Source of the DNA: Medicago truncatula
Lineage: Eukaryota; Streptophyta; Magnoliopsida; Fabales; Fabaceae
NCBI RefSeq assembly: GCF_003473485.1
Contig: NC_053042.1
Span: forward strand, 3,546,501 to 3,610,500
Direction of reading: 5' to 3'
DNA length: 64,000 nt
Made by a program: the position numbers and the translations under genes. Below, piece after piece: positions 49,338 through 60,604 of this stretch (the first letter of the stretch is position 1; each line of letters starts with the position of its first letter). Below the pieces are notes generated by a model. It made no database searches, was not told the DNA's origin, and worked only from the letters and a program-made list of their open reading frames with translations.

Positions 49338-49950
49338 TTAAAATTATGATAAACAGTAAACTATCACTCTCTTTAGTTTAGTCCCTGAGTTATAGAAAAA
49401 TGCCAAGTGTTTTAATTCTCTTGTTTTCAGGAGAACTGAGACTCTTATAATCTTGAGTTCGATTTTTATATAAGTCAAAAGTTTCTCCATCTAAAAATTG
49501 AACTTCTCTCAAACGATTCATCTTTTATTCATTCAAGTGTCCAATCACTTTTATAATAAAAATAAATGTTCAAAGCTTTATAATAAATTTATTGGTACAT
49601 TGAACCATACCATAAAAATAATAAGCAAAATACTAAAGAGAAGGACCGAAACGGTGCACCTGATCTAATTATTTATCTATCACACACTTCACCTGTGTAT
49701 GTGTCTCGTAAATCATTGTTTTGTTTTGAAATGAGATTGCCTTTGATTGGTAGCAACTTTTCATCCCATAACCATATGTTGGCCAAAGTTAATTACAACT
49801 AACTAATGTGACAAAAAAATGTTAGAAAATGACACCAATCAAAATCACTTAAATGATTTTGATTTGTGTCAGCTCATCATAGTAACTCTACCCACATTTT
49901 ATTTATGTGTAATGTAATTGTCATATAAAAAATGAGATATTTTAAGGAGA

Positions 49951-50041
49951 TTTTTTTTTTTTGGTGGTGGCCGGGGCTTGAACACCGGACCTTACATATA
50001 TTATACATTGTTTCTATCAACTGAGCTAAACTCACGAGGAC
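49951..50041 (-). mobile_element. tRNA-derived SINE with target duplications
   Basis: Minus-strand copy: GTCCTCGTGAGTTTAGCTCA, B-box GGTGTTCAAGCCCCGG, CCACCACC, A-tail. TTTAAGGAGA flanks it at 49941-49950 and 50042-50051. Confidence 0.85.
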
Positions 50042-50585
50042 TTTAAGGAGAGTTAATGGTGTTGGTTGCATGTTAGAACATAAAAATAGTGGTCCCTCGT
50101 GCGCCATGCAAACTTGCATAGAAAGTGACCGTACAATTTTGATGCGGCAAGGGGTGTCAAAGGCTGCATTTAAATTCATAAATGATAATTTCATCTTGTC
50201 ACCATTCCAATTTCATATTGGTTGCAATTCTTTAAACTATCATATTTCTCAACAATGTCATCTCAATAACGATACAATACACTTTGTATAGTATGTAAAT
50301 TTTGCAACCCCTTGTTTAACAAGCAAACAAAATTGTTGCAATAATGGAAATAAATGCAACTTGTTTTCTTCGAATTTATTTTAGTAGGAGACGAGAAATA
50401 ATCTAATTGGTGGAGTATTTAGCAAAGAGAGGCAAGATTTGTATTTTTATACTTGAAAGCTTTGAAGACATGGCATGGTCTATAACTGAGACAGAGATAG
50501 ACCACTGATCACTCAAAAGAATCCATTTAAAATATTATAATAATAAAAATAATACTCCAAAAATAAAAATATTACAATAAATAAA

Positions 50586-51020
50586 GGAGAATGCTAAAGA
50601 GTGTCGTAGAGACATTGGTTAAGCATCCAAAATAAGTAAATTTTCATAAAAAAATTGTGTAATTATTATTGCATAAAAAATACTCCCTCCGTCCCTTAAT
50701 TAATGATCTAGTTGACTCTGACACACGTACCAATGCATATGTTTTATCTTTGATATATTCAATTCTCTACTAAAACAATTTATGAAAATTTAATATTTTA
50801 AAAATATTGATCGAGACGAATCCAACAACATCTTACATGATATTATTTATCTTTATGAATTAGTAGAAAAATATGGTCAAAGTATGTTAAGTCAATAATA
50901 TATATTGTCAAATAAGTCATCTATGGAGAGACGGAGGTAGTAACATCTTATATTTTCAAGATAAAATTTCTATTTATATATTCCTTAACCAATACCTGAA
51001 GATACCGGTCAACAACCCCC
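50586..51020. mobile_element. MULE-type MITE, copy 5, split by a Stowaway MITE
   Basis: The left part (GGAGAATGCTAAAGAGTGTC, then GACATTGGTTAAGCATCC) and the right part (CCTTAACCAATACC to CGGTCAACAACCCCC) are inverted ends of the 174-bp family. Removing the 258-bp insert and one TA leaves 175 bp, the family length. The flanks ATAAATAAA and ATAAATTAA agree at 8 of 9 positions. Confidence 0.8.
50683..50940. mobile_element. Stowaway MITE, 258 bp, nested
   Basis: Ends CTCCCTCCGTCCCTTAAT and GAGAGACGGAGGTAG, flanked by TA (50681-50682, 50941-50942). The interior GATCGAGACGAATCCAACAA then TCTTACATGATATTATTT is similar to the element at 6666-6923 and is typical of this plant family. Confidence 0.92.
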
Positions 51021-51233
51021 ATAAATTAAAACCATACGTTGGACCCAACTATTTATTATAACAATGAAGTTCATCTATTAAGACCAACACTTACCTTTAA
51101 ATCTTCTATACTTTTGAACTTTGTGCCTCAAAATTTTAGTGTAAGGGGAAAAAAACTTGTGACTCTATATACACCAACTTTGTTACATACATAACCACAT
51201 ATAAATATATCAAGAAACCAAAGAAGGATTGTG
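51021..51233 (+). promoter_or_regulatory. proximal promoter and leader of the 51-kb gene
   Basis: Contains a plausible TATA stretch CTATATACACC (about 51164) roughly 70 bp before the ATG, and an A-rich leader (ACCACATATAAATATATC). Assignment by position only. Confidence 0.4.
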
Positions 51234-52289
51234 ATGGAATTAGAACAAGACCATGATCTCTCTAGTGCTTACATTCGAAGTTTGGTGAAACAAATAACAA
51301 CCACAAAACCAAAAGAAACCATGAACCCTATCAAAGATTGTGTTTTTGATGGTAGTGATTCTCCAAGACAACAAAGTTTAAGAAAACATGTCAAAGTTCA
51401 ACACCAACATCACAAAAAACAAGTTAGAAGAAGGCTTCATACTAGTAGACCTTATCAAGAAAGACTTCTAAATATGGCTGAGGCTAGAAAAGAAATTGTA
51501 ACTGCCTTGAAGTTTCATAGAGCAGCTATGAAACAAGCTAGTGAGGAAGAGCAACAACAAAAGCATCAACAACAAGTTGAAGAAGAATCATTATTAATAG
51601 TGTCTTCTAACCAACTTTCACATGTTTTAAGTTTTGACATTGAGAAGGATTTAAGTTTCAATTCTAGGATAAATCCTAGGATTTATCCATCATGCAATGA
51701 CAAATTTTCAAATGATTTTTCCTATTCTTCTTTTTCTCATCCTTCACTTTCACTTCCACACTTCCACACATGGCCTATTTCTCCATCATTTTCTCCAACC
51801 CTTTTGGATGAAAATTTAAATTTTACCCTCCCAAATCAAACTTTAGGATTGAACCTTAGTTTACATGATTTCAACAATTTAGATGACACCCTTTTACTTA
51901 ACAACAACAATAATGATAATTCTTCATTTTGTTCTTACTCATCTCAAACATCATCATTTCCTTCACTTTCTCTACCAAATGATCATGAAGTTCCTTCAAT
52001 TAATAAAGTATCACATGAAGAAGGTGTGACTTTAGAGGTTGATACCATTGAATCAAGGGTTACAACTAAGGTCGACGAAGGAGAATGTCATTCAGCCGTG
52101 GATGATAAACTTATGGAAGAAATGAGATCATTAGGAGAACAATATCAAATGGAATGGAATGATACTATGAATTTGGTTACATCAACTTTGTGGTTAAATT
52201 TCTTGAAGAAAATGGAACATGATGCATATACAACACAAGAGGATGATGCATGTCATGTCTTTGAATCATGGAATTTCCAACTTGGTTGA
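51234..52289 (+). CDS. plant-specific protein of unknown function
   Basis: Single exon, 351 aa, starting at ATG 51234. I do not recognise the family. There is a basic stretch RRRLHTSRPYQERLLNMAEA with a predicted helix EARKEIVTALKFHRAAMKQA (about 78-105), then a Gln/Glu run, a long Ser/Phe/Pro/Asn-rich low-complexity middle (to about 240), an Asn run (LLLNNNNNDNSS), and an acidic, helical, Trp-containing C-terminus (MEEMRSLGEQYQMEWNDTMN, then TLWLNFLKKME). The two ordered blocks at either end look like the conserved parts. There is no signal peptide or transmembrane segment. Codon usage and the clean 1-kb frame support a real gene. The upstream region carries MITEs, and part of it is duplicated 7 kb downstream. 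Confidence 0.8.
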   Translation: MELEQDHDLSSAYIRSLVKQITTTKPKETMNPIKDCVFDGSDSPRQQSLRKHVKVQHQHHKKQVRRRLHTSRPYQERLLNMAEARKEIVTALKFHRAAMKQASEEEQQQKHQQQVEEESLLIVSSNQLSHVLSFDIEKDLSFNSRINPRIYPSCNDKFSNDFSYSSFSHPSLSLPHFHTWPISPSFSPTLLDENLNFTLPNQTLGLNLSLHDFNNLDDTLLLNNNNNDNSSFCSYSSQTSSFPSLSLPNDHEVPSINKVSHEEGVTLEVDTIESRVTTKVDEGECHSAVDDKLMEEMRSLGEQYQMEWNDTMNLVTSTLWLNFLKKMEHDAYTTQEDDACHVFESWNFQLG

Positions 52290-54421
52290 ATAGACAAGAA
52301 GAAATCTGTTTAGAACAGTGGTCACATGATCACTTCATATATCTCAACTTACCTTGGTAAGTTCAACAAAAATTTCATAACTTTTGAAAATGAAATTTTA
52401 TTTAAAAAAGTTCTTTTTGGTTGTACTTTTGTACCTATCAAAATAAAAGGTACATGACAATATGTGCACCTTTGTTTAAATTTTCTTGTAACATAGCCAT
52501 AAAACTTTAAGTAAATTTTATCTTTTAATTACACACTTATTTTTTGCGAATTAGATTTAAGTTATTTTGTTAAGTAGATTTATGTTATTTTATTTCTTTT
52601 TAATACTAGAAAATTCGATCTAACCAAACATCCTTAAAAAACAAAAACAAGTATTTGGATCCTATCTTGCACACAACAGTCTGCCTCTTTAGTAGAAAAA
52701 TACAAGATTGTAAAGACGATTTACTAATTTTGGAGAGAGAAAAAGAATTTAGATAGAGATAAATATATTTGATAGGGGCACAAGAAAGAAATGTTGCATA
52801 TTGAAGAGAAATAAAGACTAAAAAAGTTGAAAATTAAGGGGTCCAACGCAAGTGGTTGATGTCCAATGCATCTCAATGTTTTAGATTTTAAAGTATTAAA
52901 TTTTATTTCTACTCATAAAAAAAAATAAAAATTGAGAAATTAGTACAGCATACAATCCATGTTAACTAAAAAAATCTATATACATTATTTTCTTCTATTT
53001 GGAGTCATATGGATCCATTCTGTGTTACTAATACTAAAAGTTAGATGGTAATGTTAAATATAGATTCTTTTTATTTTGTTCACTTTCCATTTACTTCTTG
53101 AGTCTCTAAGTATGCGTGTTTCTCCTCTGAAAAAAAGTATGTGTCTCTTTCAATTTGGGAATGGCAGAAATGGGAAATTGGCTTATTGGATTGATGATTA
53201 ATAAGTGGTAAATCAATTGATAAAACTTTTCAAGTTGAATAAACCAGGACTCGAATAACATGGGTGCATTTCAGCCATGTGCAAAAAAAAAATATAATGT
53301 GTCGTGGAGATGAGTATATTGTGTTGGATGTGTCGCAAGACCGTATGATATAGGATTAGAAATAAAAATATTAGGGGGTGGGGTTGGGGGGTATATGTAT
53401 AGTAGAAAAAAAAAATAGTGAAAAATGTACTTAGATGGTTTGTAGAGAGAACACATAGTAATAAGAAGGGTATATCATATGGAGATAAGCCGATCACTAG
53501 AGACGGAAAGAGATTTAGAAAAACTATAAAAAGAAACTATTAAAAAAGATATATTAATAAGTTGAATCAAAATGTGATTTATTATAAAACATTATGATGT
53601 AATCTGACCCATGCAGCTGGCCCACTTAGTGGAATAAGAATTTGTTGTTGTGTAAATTCAAAATCATGTAGAAAAGAAAATTAATAATCAATTAGTCTCT
53701 TGTTTGAAAAGTCCAAAATTTTATGGTAGAAGTTCTTGTGATGTTATAAAAAGGGTCTTGTTAACATCCTCCTTATAAAAAAAACTAGGAAAACTAGCAA
53801 CATTAGGGGAGGATATGTGAGACCGAATTATAAAGGCCCACGACTTAACTTACGTTGGGTTAAACTAGATTTTTTTTTTTTTTTTTTTGTGTGAAATACA
53901 TAAGACTAAGTTTTTTTTTAAAGCCTATTTAGCTAAAAAAAAAAGTGAGCCGTAAATTAGAAGTGTTCAAAATCGAACCAATTCAATAAAAAAATCGCAA
54001 ACGAACCAACCCAAACTGAAACCGTAAAAAATTGCATTTGATTTTAATGTATTCAAATATTTTTTTTATTCAACCGCATTGTTCGATTTGGTTTGCAATT
54101 TTTATTTTATCAACCAAACCAAACCCCAACATAAAAAAAAAAAAAAAAACACCAATTAACCTATATTACCTAGACCAATACTCTTAGAAACTCGATGATT
54201 TTTTTTATTTTATTTTATAAAATGACATATTTTTTATCTTGTTAACTTTCTTCTTTGCTTTTTATATTAAATTTGCTATCTTTTTCAACAATTTAAAATT
54301 ATTAGTCTACAATAATTTTTTGCATATTTAAATGTATTATTATGAAATAGAATTGAAATATGATATCATAAATGTAGTCAAATTCTCTAAAATATCATGT
54401 TAGATATCCAAATGGGTTTGA
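52290..54421. other. 3' region and intergenic DNA
   Basis: AT-rich, no gene. An open frame at 53213-53497 (-) has only low-complexity hydrophobic sequence. 53748-53785 (GGGTCTTGTTAACATCCTCC) looks like a single end of the 174-bp MITE family. T- and A-tracts of 15 or more occur at 53873 and 54135. Confidence 0.45.
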
Positions 54422-54450
54422 TCTCATAGGTTTATTAGTTTGTCAATTTT

Positions 54451-54576
54451 TTTTTTGTCAGGTAGCCTAGTAGCTAGAATTCACCTTATAAGGTGAATAA
54501 GTGGGGTGTCCGGGGTTGGAACCCGACCCCTACATATAATAATGCATTGTCCTACTAACTGAGCTATGCTCACGGG
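54451..54576 (-). mobile_element. tRNA-derived SINE, longer 3' type
   Basis: Minus strand: GTCCCGTGAGCATAGCTCAG, B-box GGGTTCCAACCCCGG, then an extra segment CACCTTATAAGGTGAATTCT and an A-tail. It is inserted in the left arm of the inverted repeat; TATTAG flanks are weak. Confidence 0.75.
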
Positions 54577-54775
54577 ACTATTAGACTTATAATGCATTGT
54601 CTAACAAACCATATCATGCTTTCAAAAAAACGAGACTCAGACATAAAAAATAAAATGCCACATATCAGACTTAAGCCTTGATTTTTTTGACAGACTTGTA
54701 TCTTTCAAAATCGAACTAGGTTCAACCTATTCTACTCCTACCATCGGCTACTACAAACATAGTTGCAAATATGTA

Positions 54776-55030
54776 CTCCCTCTGTACCAAATTATAAGTC
54801 GTTCTACAATATCAAGTTACCAACGAAGCATTAAATGCTCTTTTTCCTTCTATACAATTAACTATTTATTACTCTCATTTTTTTAATTCTTTAATTTATA
54901 TTTTCTCTACCATTAATGAAGGGTAATTTTGTAAAATTACTTATAATTTCTTTTTTCCATACAATATTAATTACATTTCTTAATTTGTATGAAATTACTA
55001 AAACGTCATATAATTTGATATTTAGGAATA
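54776..55030. mobile_element. Stowaway-type MITE in the foldback loop
   Basis: Starts CTCCCTCTGTACCAAATTAT after TA. The inner complement appears at the right (CGTCATATAATTTGATATTT), but the terminal CGGAGGGAG is lost. Right boundary approximate. Confidence 0.6.
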
Positions 55031-55559
55031 TCATTTAAGGTCTTTAATAGTGTCTCAAGGCACTCATTAGCATTTTTCATATTTATTTTTGTTTTTAACA
55101 TATGGTTTCTAGAAGAAAAGACCTAAATTTCGAAGGTCGGACGATAAATACAATACAACCCATGATGGTTTCATATTTCAGCTAGAATTTGAACTCAAAT
55201 TCATTTATAATTGATCGCAGTAGCCGATGGTAGGAGTAGAATATGTTGGAAATTGTTAGATTTTGAAAAATATAAGTCTATGAAAAGAATTAAGGCTTAA
55301 GTATACGTGCTATTTTATTTTTAAGGTCTGAGTCAGATTTTTTGAAAGCATGATATAGTTTGTTAAAAGGATATTTCATATATATGAATGTATTTAAATA
55401 AGTAATATGATTCATGTTTAAATAAATTGACAAACTAATAAACCAACAAGCTTTTATAAAAACCTATCTATTAAATATATTAATTTTTTTTTTAAATTTT
55501 TTTTTTTAGAATCATTAAAGAGTGTTTCGGGACACTTTTTGTTAACAAAGACTAACAAG

Positions 55560-56070
55560 TAAATAAATATGATGAAGTTAATGGAAATCAAGCAGGTGTG
55601 CGACATGCTTTGATGATTAACAATTAATTTGTCTCCCAAACTATAGTGTACATGTGAGTGTCCCATACTTGGACCATCCTACTAGAAGGTGTAGATGCTT
55701 TTGTATTTGGTCCCCAATTTCAGGTTTCACCGTGCCTCTTAAGTAGGGTGGGGAAAACCAAACCTCATGCATACAGTTTTGGTGATGAATCCTACGATTG
55801 TGTTTGGTAATTAGTTGAAGATTGAAGCAACCACGACAAAATGGAGATATATACAGGAGTAAGTTGTGATAATATCTTCAAAATCCACTAAAGAACATAT
55901 GTTTATCTCACATTTTGGTTAATTTAATCATTACAATGTTAATTAAGGAAGCAGAAGAGGGAGGATAAATCATAATAATTCGGGTCTGTTTTTGTTTAGA
56001 AGAAAATCATTCAGGTCTATTGTTTTTGCATAGAATATAATAAACCTAATAATGTATCCTTGAACATAAC
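55560..56070 (+). repeat. direct repeat, downstream copy
   Basis: Counterpart of 48270-48960, with clear substitutions and indels. It is not followed by a second copy of the 51-kb gene; only a short later match (GGTGGACCCAAATA, compare GTTGGACCCAACTA at 51030) hints that the copy once extended further. Confidence 0.7.
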
Positions 56071-57099
56071 TCAGTAGACAAAAATAATGAATTGTTATAT
56101 GTAGGGTTTTGGTTCGAACTCCAAACAACTCATTTATTCATCTTAAAAAGTGATTTCTAATCATTAAACTACTTGATCAATAAATAATAAACCAAATAGT
56201 GATTGTCACAAATATTTTTGTTAAGGAAAAAAAAGATAAAATTTACATATCTTTCTTCATATTCTTTGTATATGTTCATCACTAATATTTTCTCAAAAAC
56301 TGCATTTTGTACTTGGATGCATCTAATATATAGATCTCATCTATAAAAGATTCAACGGTGGACCCAAATATATTATATAAATTTTAATTAAGTGCACATT
56401 TATTATGTGATTGTCACAAATAGATTTATTAAAGGAAAATTCTATTATGAAGTCATTAGAATTAATTTTCTAGTGAAGTTAACACTATAACATCAAAAGT
56501 GTTGTGAGTAACACCTTACTGTTTGTGCAGTGACATCAAAAGTTCAGTCCCCTTAATATTATCAATTCATCAGATTAACAAGAATACATTTAATCTAATT
56601 TTATCCTGCCTTGTTTTAAGTGTAACACCCCACAAAGTGTAACACTTACATGATATCAGCAACTCTGTTTGCATGTTAAAGATGCCAACGATAAAATAGT
56701 ACCTTTAAGTCCAAGATGTTGCAAGCATTACTAGATGAATTACTATTGATCATTAATCAACAATCAACAATTTAAAAATGAATCAAACATTAAGATTAAA
56801 ACTAACTTTTTAAAAAAAATCAGTTTCATGACTACACCGTAGAAGCTCCCTTTATTAAAATGTAATTGTCACATATTTTAATAAAACATGTGAAAATTGA
56901 TTATGTGATTGTCGCAAATAGATTTATTGTTGATATTATGTGATTGTCACATAGTATAAGATATCGAGAAAAATACACTAAAATTTTAAAACAACATCAC
57001 CAAATTAAGCAAACGAAAAATGAAAAAAATTCCCTAGTCAGTCCACACACCCAACTAGCAGCCACGAACCCAACATAGCCCCAACAAACCGAACCAACT
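56071..57099. other. intergenic, no gene seen
   Basis: AT-rich DNA with a recurring TATGTGATTGTCAC(A/AA) string (56404, 56901 and 56937). Nothing else recognised. Confidence 0.4.
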
Positions 57100-57520
57100 G
57101 CAGGCTAACAATGCCGAACAGTTAGGTTGTTTGTATGCCACCCCAAAGCTAAACAATCTCTAAGATTTCAATACCATTCATAGAATATAAAAACATCAAT
57201 TTTCAACCTATTAAGGCACCAACACTACGATAAGACCTTGATAGCATAAAAAATCTCCTCCACTTCCTTGTTAACCCCTTTGAACATCCTATCATTTCTC
57301 TCAAGCTAAATAGTCCAAATGGTAGCATGCCAAATCATCATTATCCCTTTCCTTACTTTCTTGAAATTTACCTCATTGAATCAACAATCATGGTGAATTC
57401 CCAACGAAGGCGGAGTAATAAAATTCACATTCGCCCAATTAAACACCTTAATTCACACTTTGGCCACAAAGTCACAACGAAGAAAAAGGTCTGTGGCCAA
57501 GGTTTAGGTCACTAACACTA
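57100..57520 (-). pseudogene. LINE reverse-transcriptase C-terminal (zf-RVT) remnant
   Basis: On the minus strand, with several in-frame stops, it reads VFNWANVNFITPPSLGIHHD, then FKKVRKGIMMIWHATIWTI, stop, LERNDRMFKGVNKEVEEIFY, then AIKVLS, stop. The pattern WHATIWxIWxxRNxxxF is the hallmark at the end of plant LINE ORF2. The plus-strand frame at 57327-57515 is its shadow. Confidence 0.8.
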
Positions 57521-57730
57521 TACAATTGCAATAACTCTCTGATGTCATGTGGTTCCATAACCATTAAAGGTTTTAAGAATGCCAAATTAGGTACACAAAT
57601 CATTATTAAAATATGCCTAAAGCTAATAAAGATTAAGTGATTAAAATAGGTCAAGCCTAAAATGCAGGGTTAATTTGTAATCATTGAGACCTAAATCGAT
57701 TTATAAATGTTCGTAAACACATAAAAAGTA

Positions 57731-58211
57731 GGGATAAATATTATTTTAGTCCCTATAAATATGTCAACTTTTCGTTTTAGTCCCTCTAAAATTTTCCTTC
57801 AACTTTTACTCCCTACAAAATTTTCAATCACTACTTTTGGTCCCTATTTTTAATTTAATTTTTGTATTTTTTTAATGAAATTGTGCAGAAATGTGTAAAA
57901 TATTCTAAAAAAAATTAGAATTTTTTAACAAAACAAAAATTAAATATGAATTTTTAACCATAAAAAATATAAAAATTCATATTAAATTCATGTTTTGTTA
58001 AAAAATTATATTTTTTTTGGAGTGATTCTTATAATATTTTGAATTTTTCTCTATTAAAAAAAAATATGAATTCTACATATGAGTTTACTTTAAAAGAGAG
58101 ACCAAAAGTGAAGATTGAAAATTTTATAGGGACTAAAAGTTGAAGGAAAATTTTAGAGAGACTAAAATGAAAAGTTGACATATTTATGGGGACCAAAAAC
58201 ATATTTAACCC
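57731..58211. mobile_element. 481-bp TIR element ('GTCCC' type) with 9-bp target duplication
   Basis: Termini GGGATAAATATTATTTTAGT and ACCAAAAACATATTTAACCC are inverted, and pairing continues through CCCTATAAATATGTCAACTT and TTAGTCCCTCTAAAATTTTC for about 115 bp. Exact TAAAAAGTA duplications flank it (57722-57730, 58212-58220), so it is of Mutator type. The interior is AT-rich without coding. Confidence 0.9.
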
Positions 58212-58220
58212 TAAAAAGTA

Positions 58221-58730
58221 TTAAGGAAAAATTTAATCAAATAAAATACCAAATTGATTAATTGTATTCAAAAGATAATTTAATGTTACATGATCAAATA
58301 TTTACAAGGAAGATTCTCCTTCATGACTGAACCCAGAGAGAATTAGCTACTAATGATTCCTAAACATAAACTAATGAATATGAATAGGAAAACATAAGTA
58401 CAGTAAAAGAACACTGGTTGATGATGCTTGACTTCCAAATGGCTTTGGTCGCTCCTAATATTTTAAAATCACGTTTCTGCCTTCGTTTGCTCATAAATAT
58501 GTTTTCTTCCACTAACATAGGCCTCTAATATTTATATGCGATTGTTTCCCTAAAAATCAGGAACAATTGGCCCGTGATGCAAGATGTCCTACTCGCGACG
58601 CAATTTAAATAGAGAGCAATCACTATGCCTTTCATTAAGAACTCACGATGAGTGATAAGCAGAGGTTGGATATGCTAATTTTATTTTGATTCTGTGACAC
58701 GCAACTCATGGGACGTGTCACGAGTTTGGT
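58221..58730. other. intergenic, no gene seen
   Basis: No coding or repeat structure recognised. 58690-58730 adjoins the truncated LTR. Confidence 0.4.
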
Positions 58731-59271
58731 AGGGTTTATGGGTCCTCTTACTTATAAGGTGTTCAACCTTTACTATTTTATCCGATGTGGGACATATAAC
58801 TCACACTTGCAAACCAACACTCCCCCTCAAGTGTGAGTCCATCAATTCATCTTGCTCCCCCTTCAAGCGGAAGCTCTTTACCTTGCATGTATCGTCGTTC
58901 CTGCACAAGGAGCCACACTTGCTGCTTGTACCGCCGTTGCTTGCTTTCTGCGACTAACTGCCTCGGTCGTACCCTTCGTCGAACCGTGGCTCTGATACCA
59001 CTCAAGTGTGAGTCCATCAAATCATCATGCTCCCCCTTCAAGCGGAAGCTCTTTACCTTGCATGTGTCGTCGTTCTTGCACAAGGAGCCACTTAAGGGGA
59101 GCCAGGGGACCGTCCACATCGAGGCTAGAACAACCGCACAAGCAAGAGAGACGCCACACTCTTACCCAAAACCTTAAGCCAATGGGTTTATAGGTCCTCT
59201 TACTCATAAGGTGTTCAACCTTTACTATTTTATCCGATGTGGGACATATAACTAACACGTACAAACCAACA
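58731..59271 (-). mobile_element. small LTR retrotransposon remnant (TRIM-like)
   Basis: Read on the minus strand, TGTTGGTTTGTACGTG at 59271 starts an LTR. A tRNA-iMet-type primer site TGGTATCAGAGCC lies at 58988-59000, a polypurine run CTTGAGGGGGAG lies next to a second TGTTGGTTTGCAAGTG at 58819, and the two LTR starts share about 85 bp (GTCCCACATCGGATAAAATA). The second LTR ends early at about 58731. A block of about 85 bp (ending GGACTCACACTTGAG) is present both before the primer site and before the polypurine run. There is no gag or pol coding, so it is a TRIM or an internally deleted copy. Confidence 0.75.
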
Positions 59272-60604
59272 ACTTCATCACTCGTTGTTCTATTTCTTCT
59301 CACCAAAAATGTCTACAATGACTATGCCCTTAGAATCACTAGTTAATGACTATGCTCTTTGACATTTGGTATTATTTCCCTTTTTTTTTACCAAAAGTAA
59401 ACAAGAATTTTAACCCTTGAAATGCACCGCCATTGTAGTCTATAAATGAACATCAAAATTATAAAAACATCACTAAACATGTCTTAGTTGGTTAGTATGA
59501 TTATTGAATGTGATTTTTGTAAGTCATTTTTGTCCCAACACAATTATGAATAGGAGACCACTTAACTTCGATATATTAAAGAAGAACGGTGTCACTTAAG
59601 TTTTGATCTAATCATTTAGACATAGTAACCCCTCCTTCTTTTTTTGTTATTGTTGAAAGGTAGTAACTCCTACTTTCGTGTATGATAATAATCATCTTGC
59701 CATGTAAAATGTGTGCATTAGCATTGCAACATGAAAATATTTAAATAAGAAATTAAGATAGTACAAAATTAACTTTTTAGCATACTAACAAGTAGTACTA
59801 ACTACCAAAATACCATTCGTTCCTAAAAAATCTAACAAACCATAACCATTTATTATGCTATTTTAGGTAAAGTACTGAACTTTCCACAAAAACCGCATTG
59901 GGAAAATTATAAAGTAAATAGTCCATCAGTTCCGTAATATTCATAAAAAAAATATTAAAATCCGTCCCATAATATAAGAAGAAAAAAAAAAACCAATTTA
60001 AAAATATGATCATCATTTTTTTTATTGCATGGACAACACTTGGCTTGCTACTATTCTTATTAACACTTGACTTGTTGCATACATTCCTCTTGAGTCATGA
60101 CACTTGGTTTATGGTTTTCCCTTAAACTTGATTTATGGGTGACACTTGACTTGTTGCATGCATTCCCCTTGAGGGCATTTGTCAACCTTTTCCATAATAT
60201 TATTTAACTAGTAAACACCAATTTCTTTTTGTGTCTTGATAACCGATGTCCACAAGACACTAGTTAAGAAACTAAACGTAGAAAAAAAAGACAAATTTTA
60301 AATTGAAAAAGTATAATACACAACTTTTAAGATAATGTTTCCTTTTATAAGTCCTTAACAAGTACACATGATATATTTGATATATTATTTCCCTTTCTTT
60401 TTTTACCAAAAGTAAACAACAATTTTAACCCATAATACACCGACATTGTAGTCTATAAATGTACATCAAAGTTACTCCCTACATCAAAGGTTGACAAAAA
60501 CCATAACCATTTATTTTGCTATTTTAGGTCAAATATTATTGAACGTGATTTTCATAAGTCATTTTTGTTCAAACAATTATGAATAGGAGACCACTTAGTT
60601 TTCA
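59272..60604. repeat. region of local direct repeats upstream of the LINE
   Basis: 59377-59590 and 60390-60610 are direct repeats (ACCAAAAGTAAACAA, TTGTAGTCTATAAATG, AGTCATTTTTGT, TATGAATAGGAGACCACTTA). A piece shared with the second copy also lies at 59836-59868 (AACCATAACCATTTATT). 60062-60170 repeats CACTTGACTTGTTGCAT. No gene. Confidence 0.7.

Larger units (their letters stand above)
54422..55460. mobile_element. foldback-like inverted repeat with nested SINE and MITE
   Basis: The left arm 54422-54763 and the right arm 55215-55460 are inverted: CATATCATGCTTTCAAAAAA, CTTAAGCCTT, TTCTACTCCTACCATCGGCT and, further out, GGTTTATTAGTTTGTCAATT all recur on the opposite strand. The left arm is split by a SINE (54451-54576). 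The loop holds a Stowaway-type MITE (54776 to about 55030). No coding inside. Confidence 0.75.

Noticed and set aside
57327..57515. plus-strand 62-aa frame
   Set aside because: Antisense of the LINE zf-RVT remnant.
58833..59306. several open frames of 61-114 aa
   Set aside because: They overlap on both strands within the LTR remnant and follow its internal duplication; not genes.
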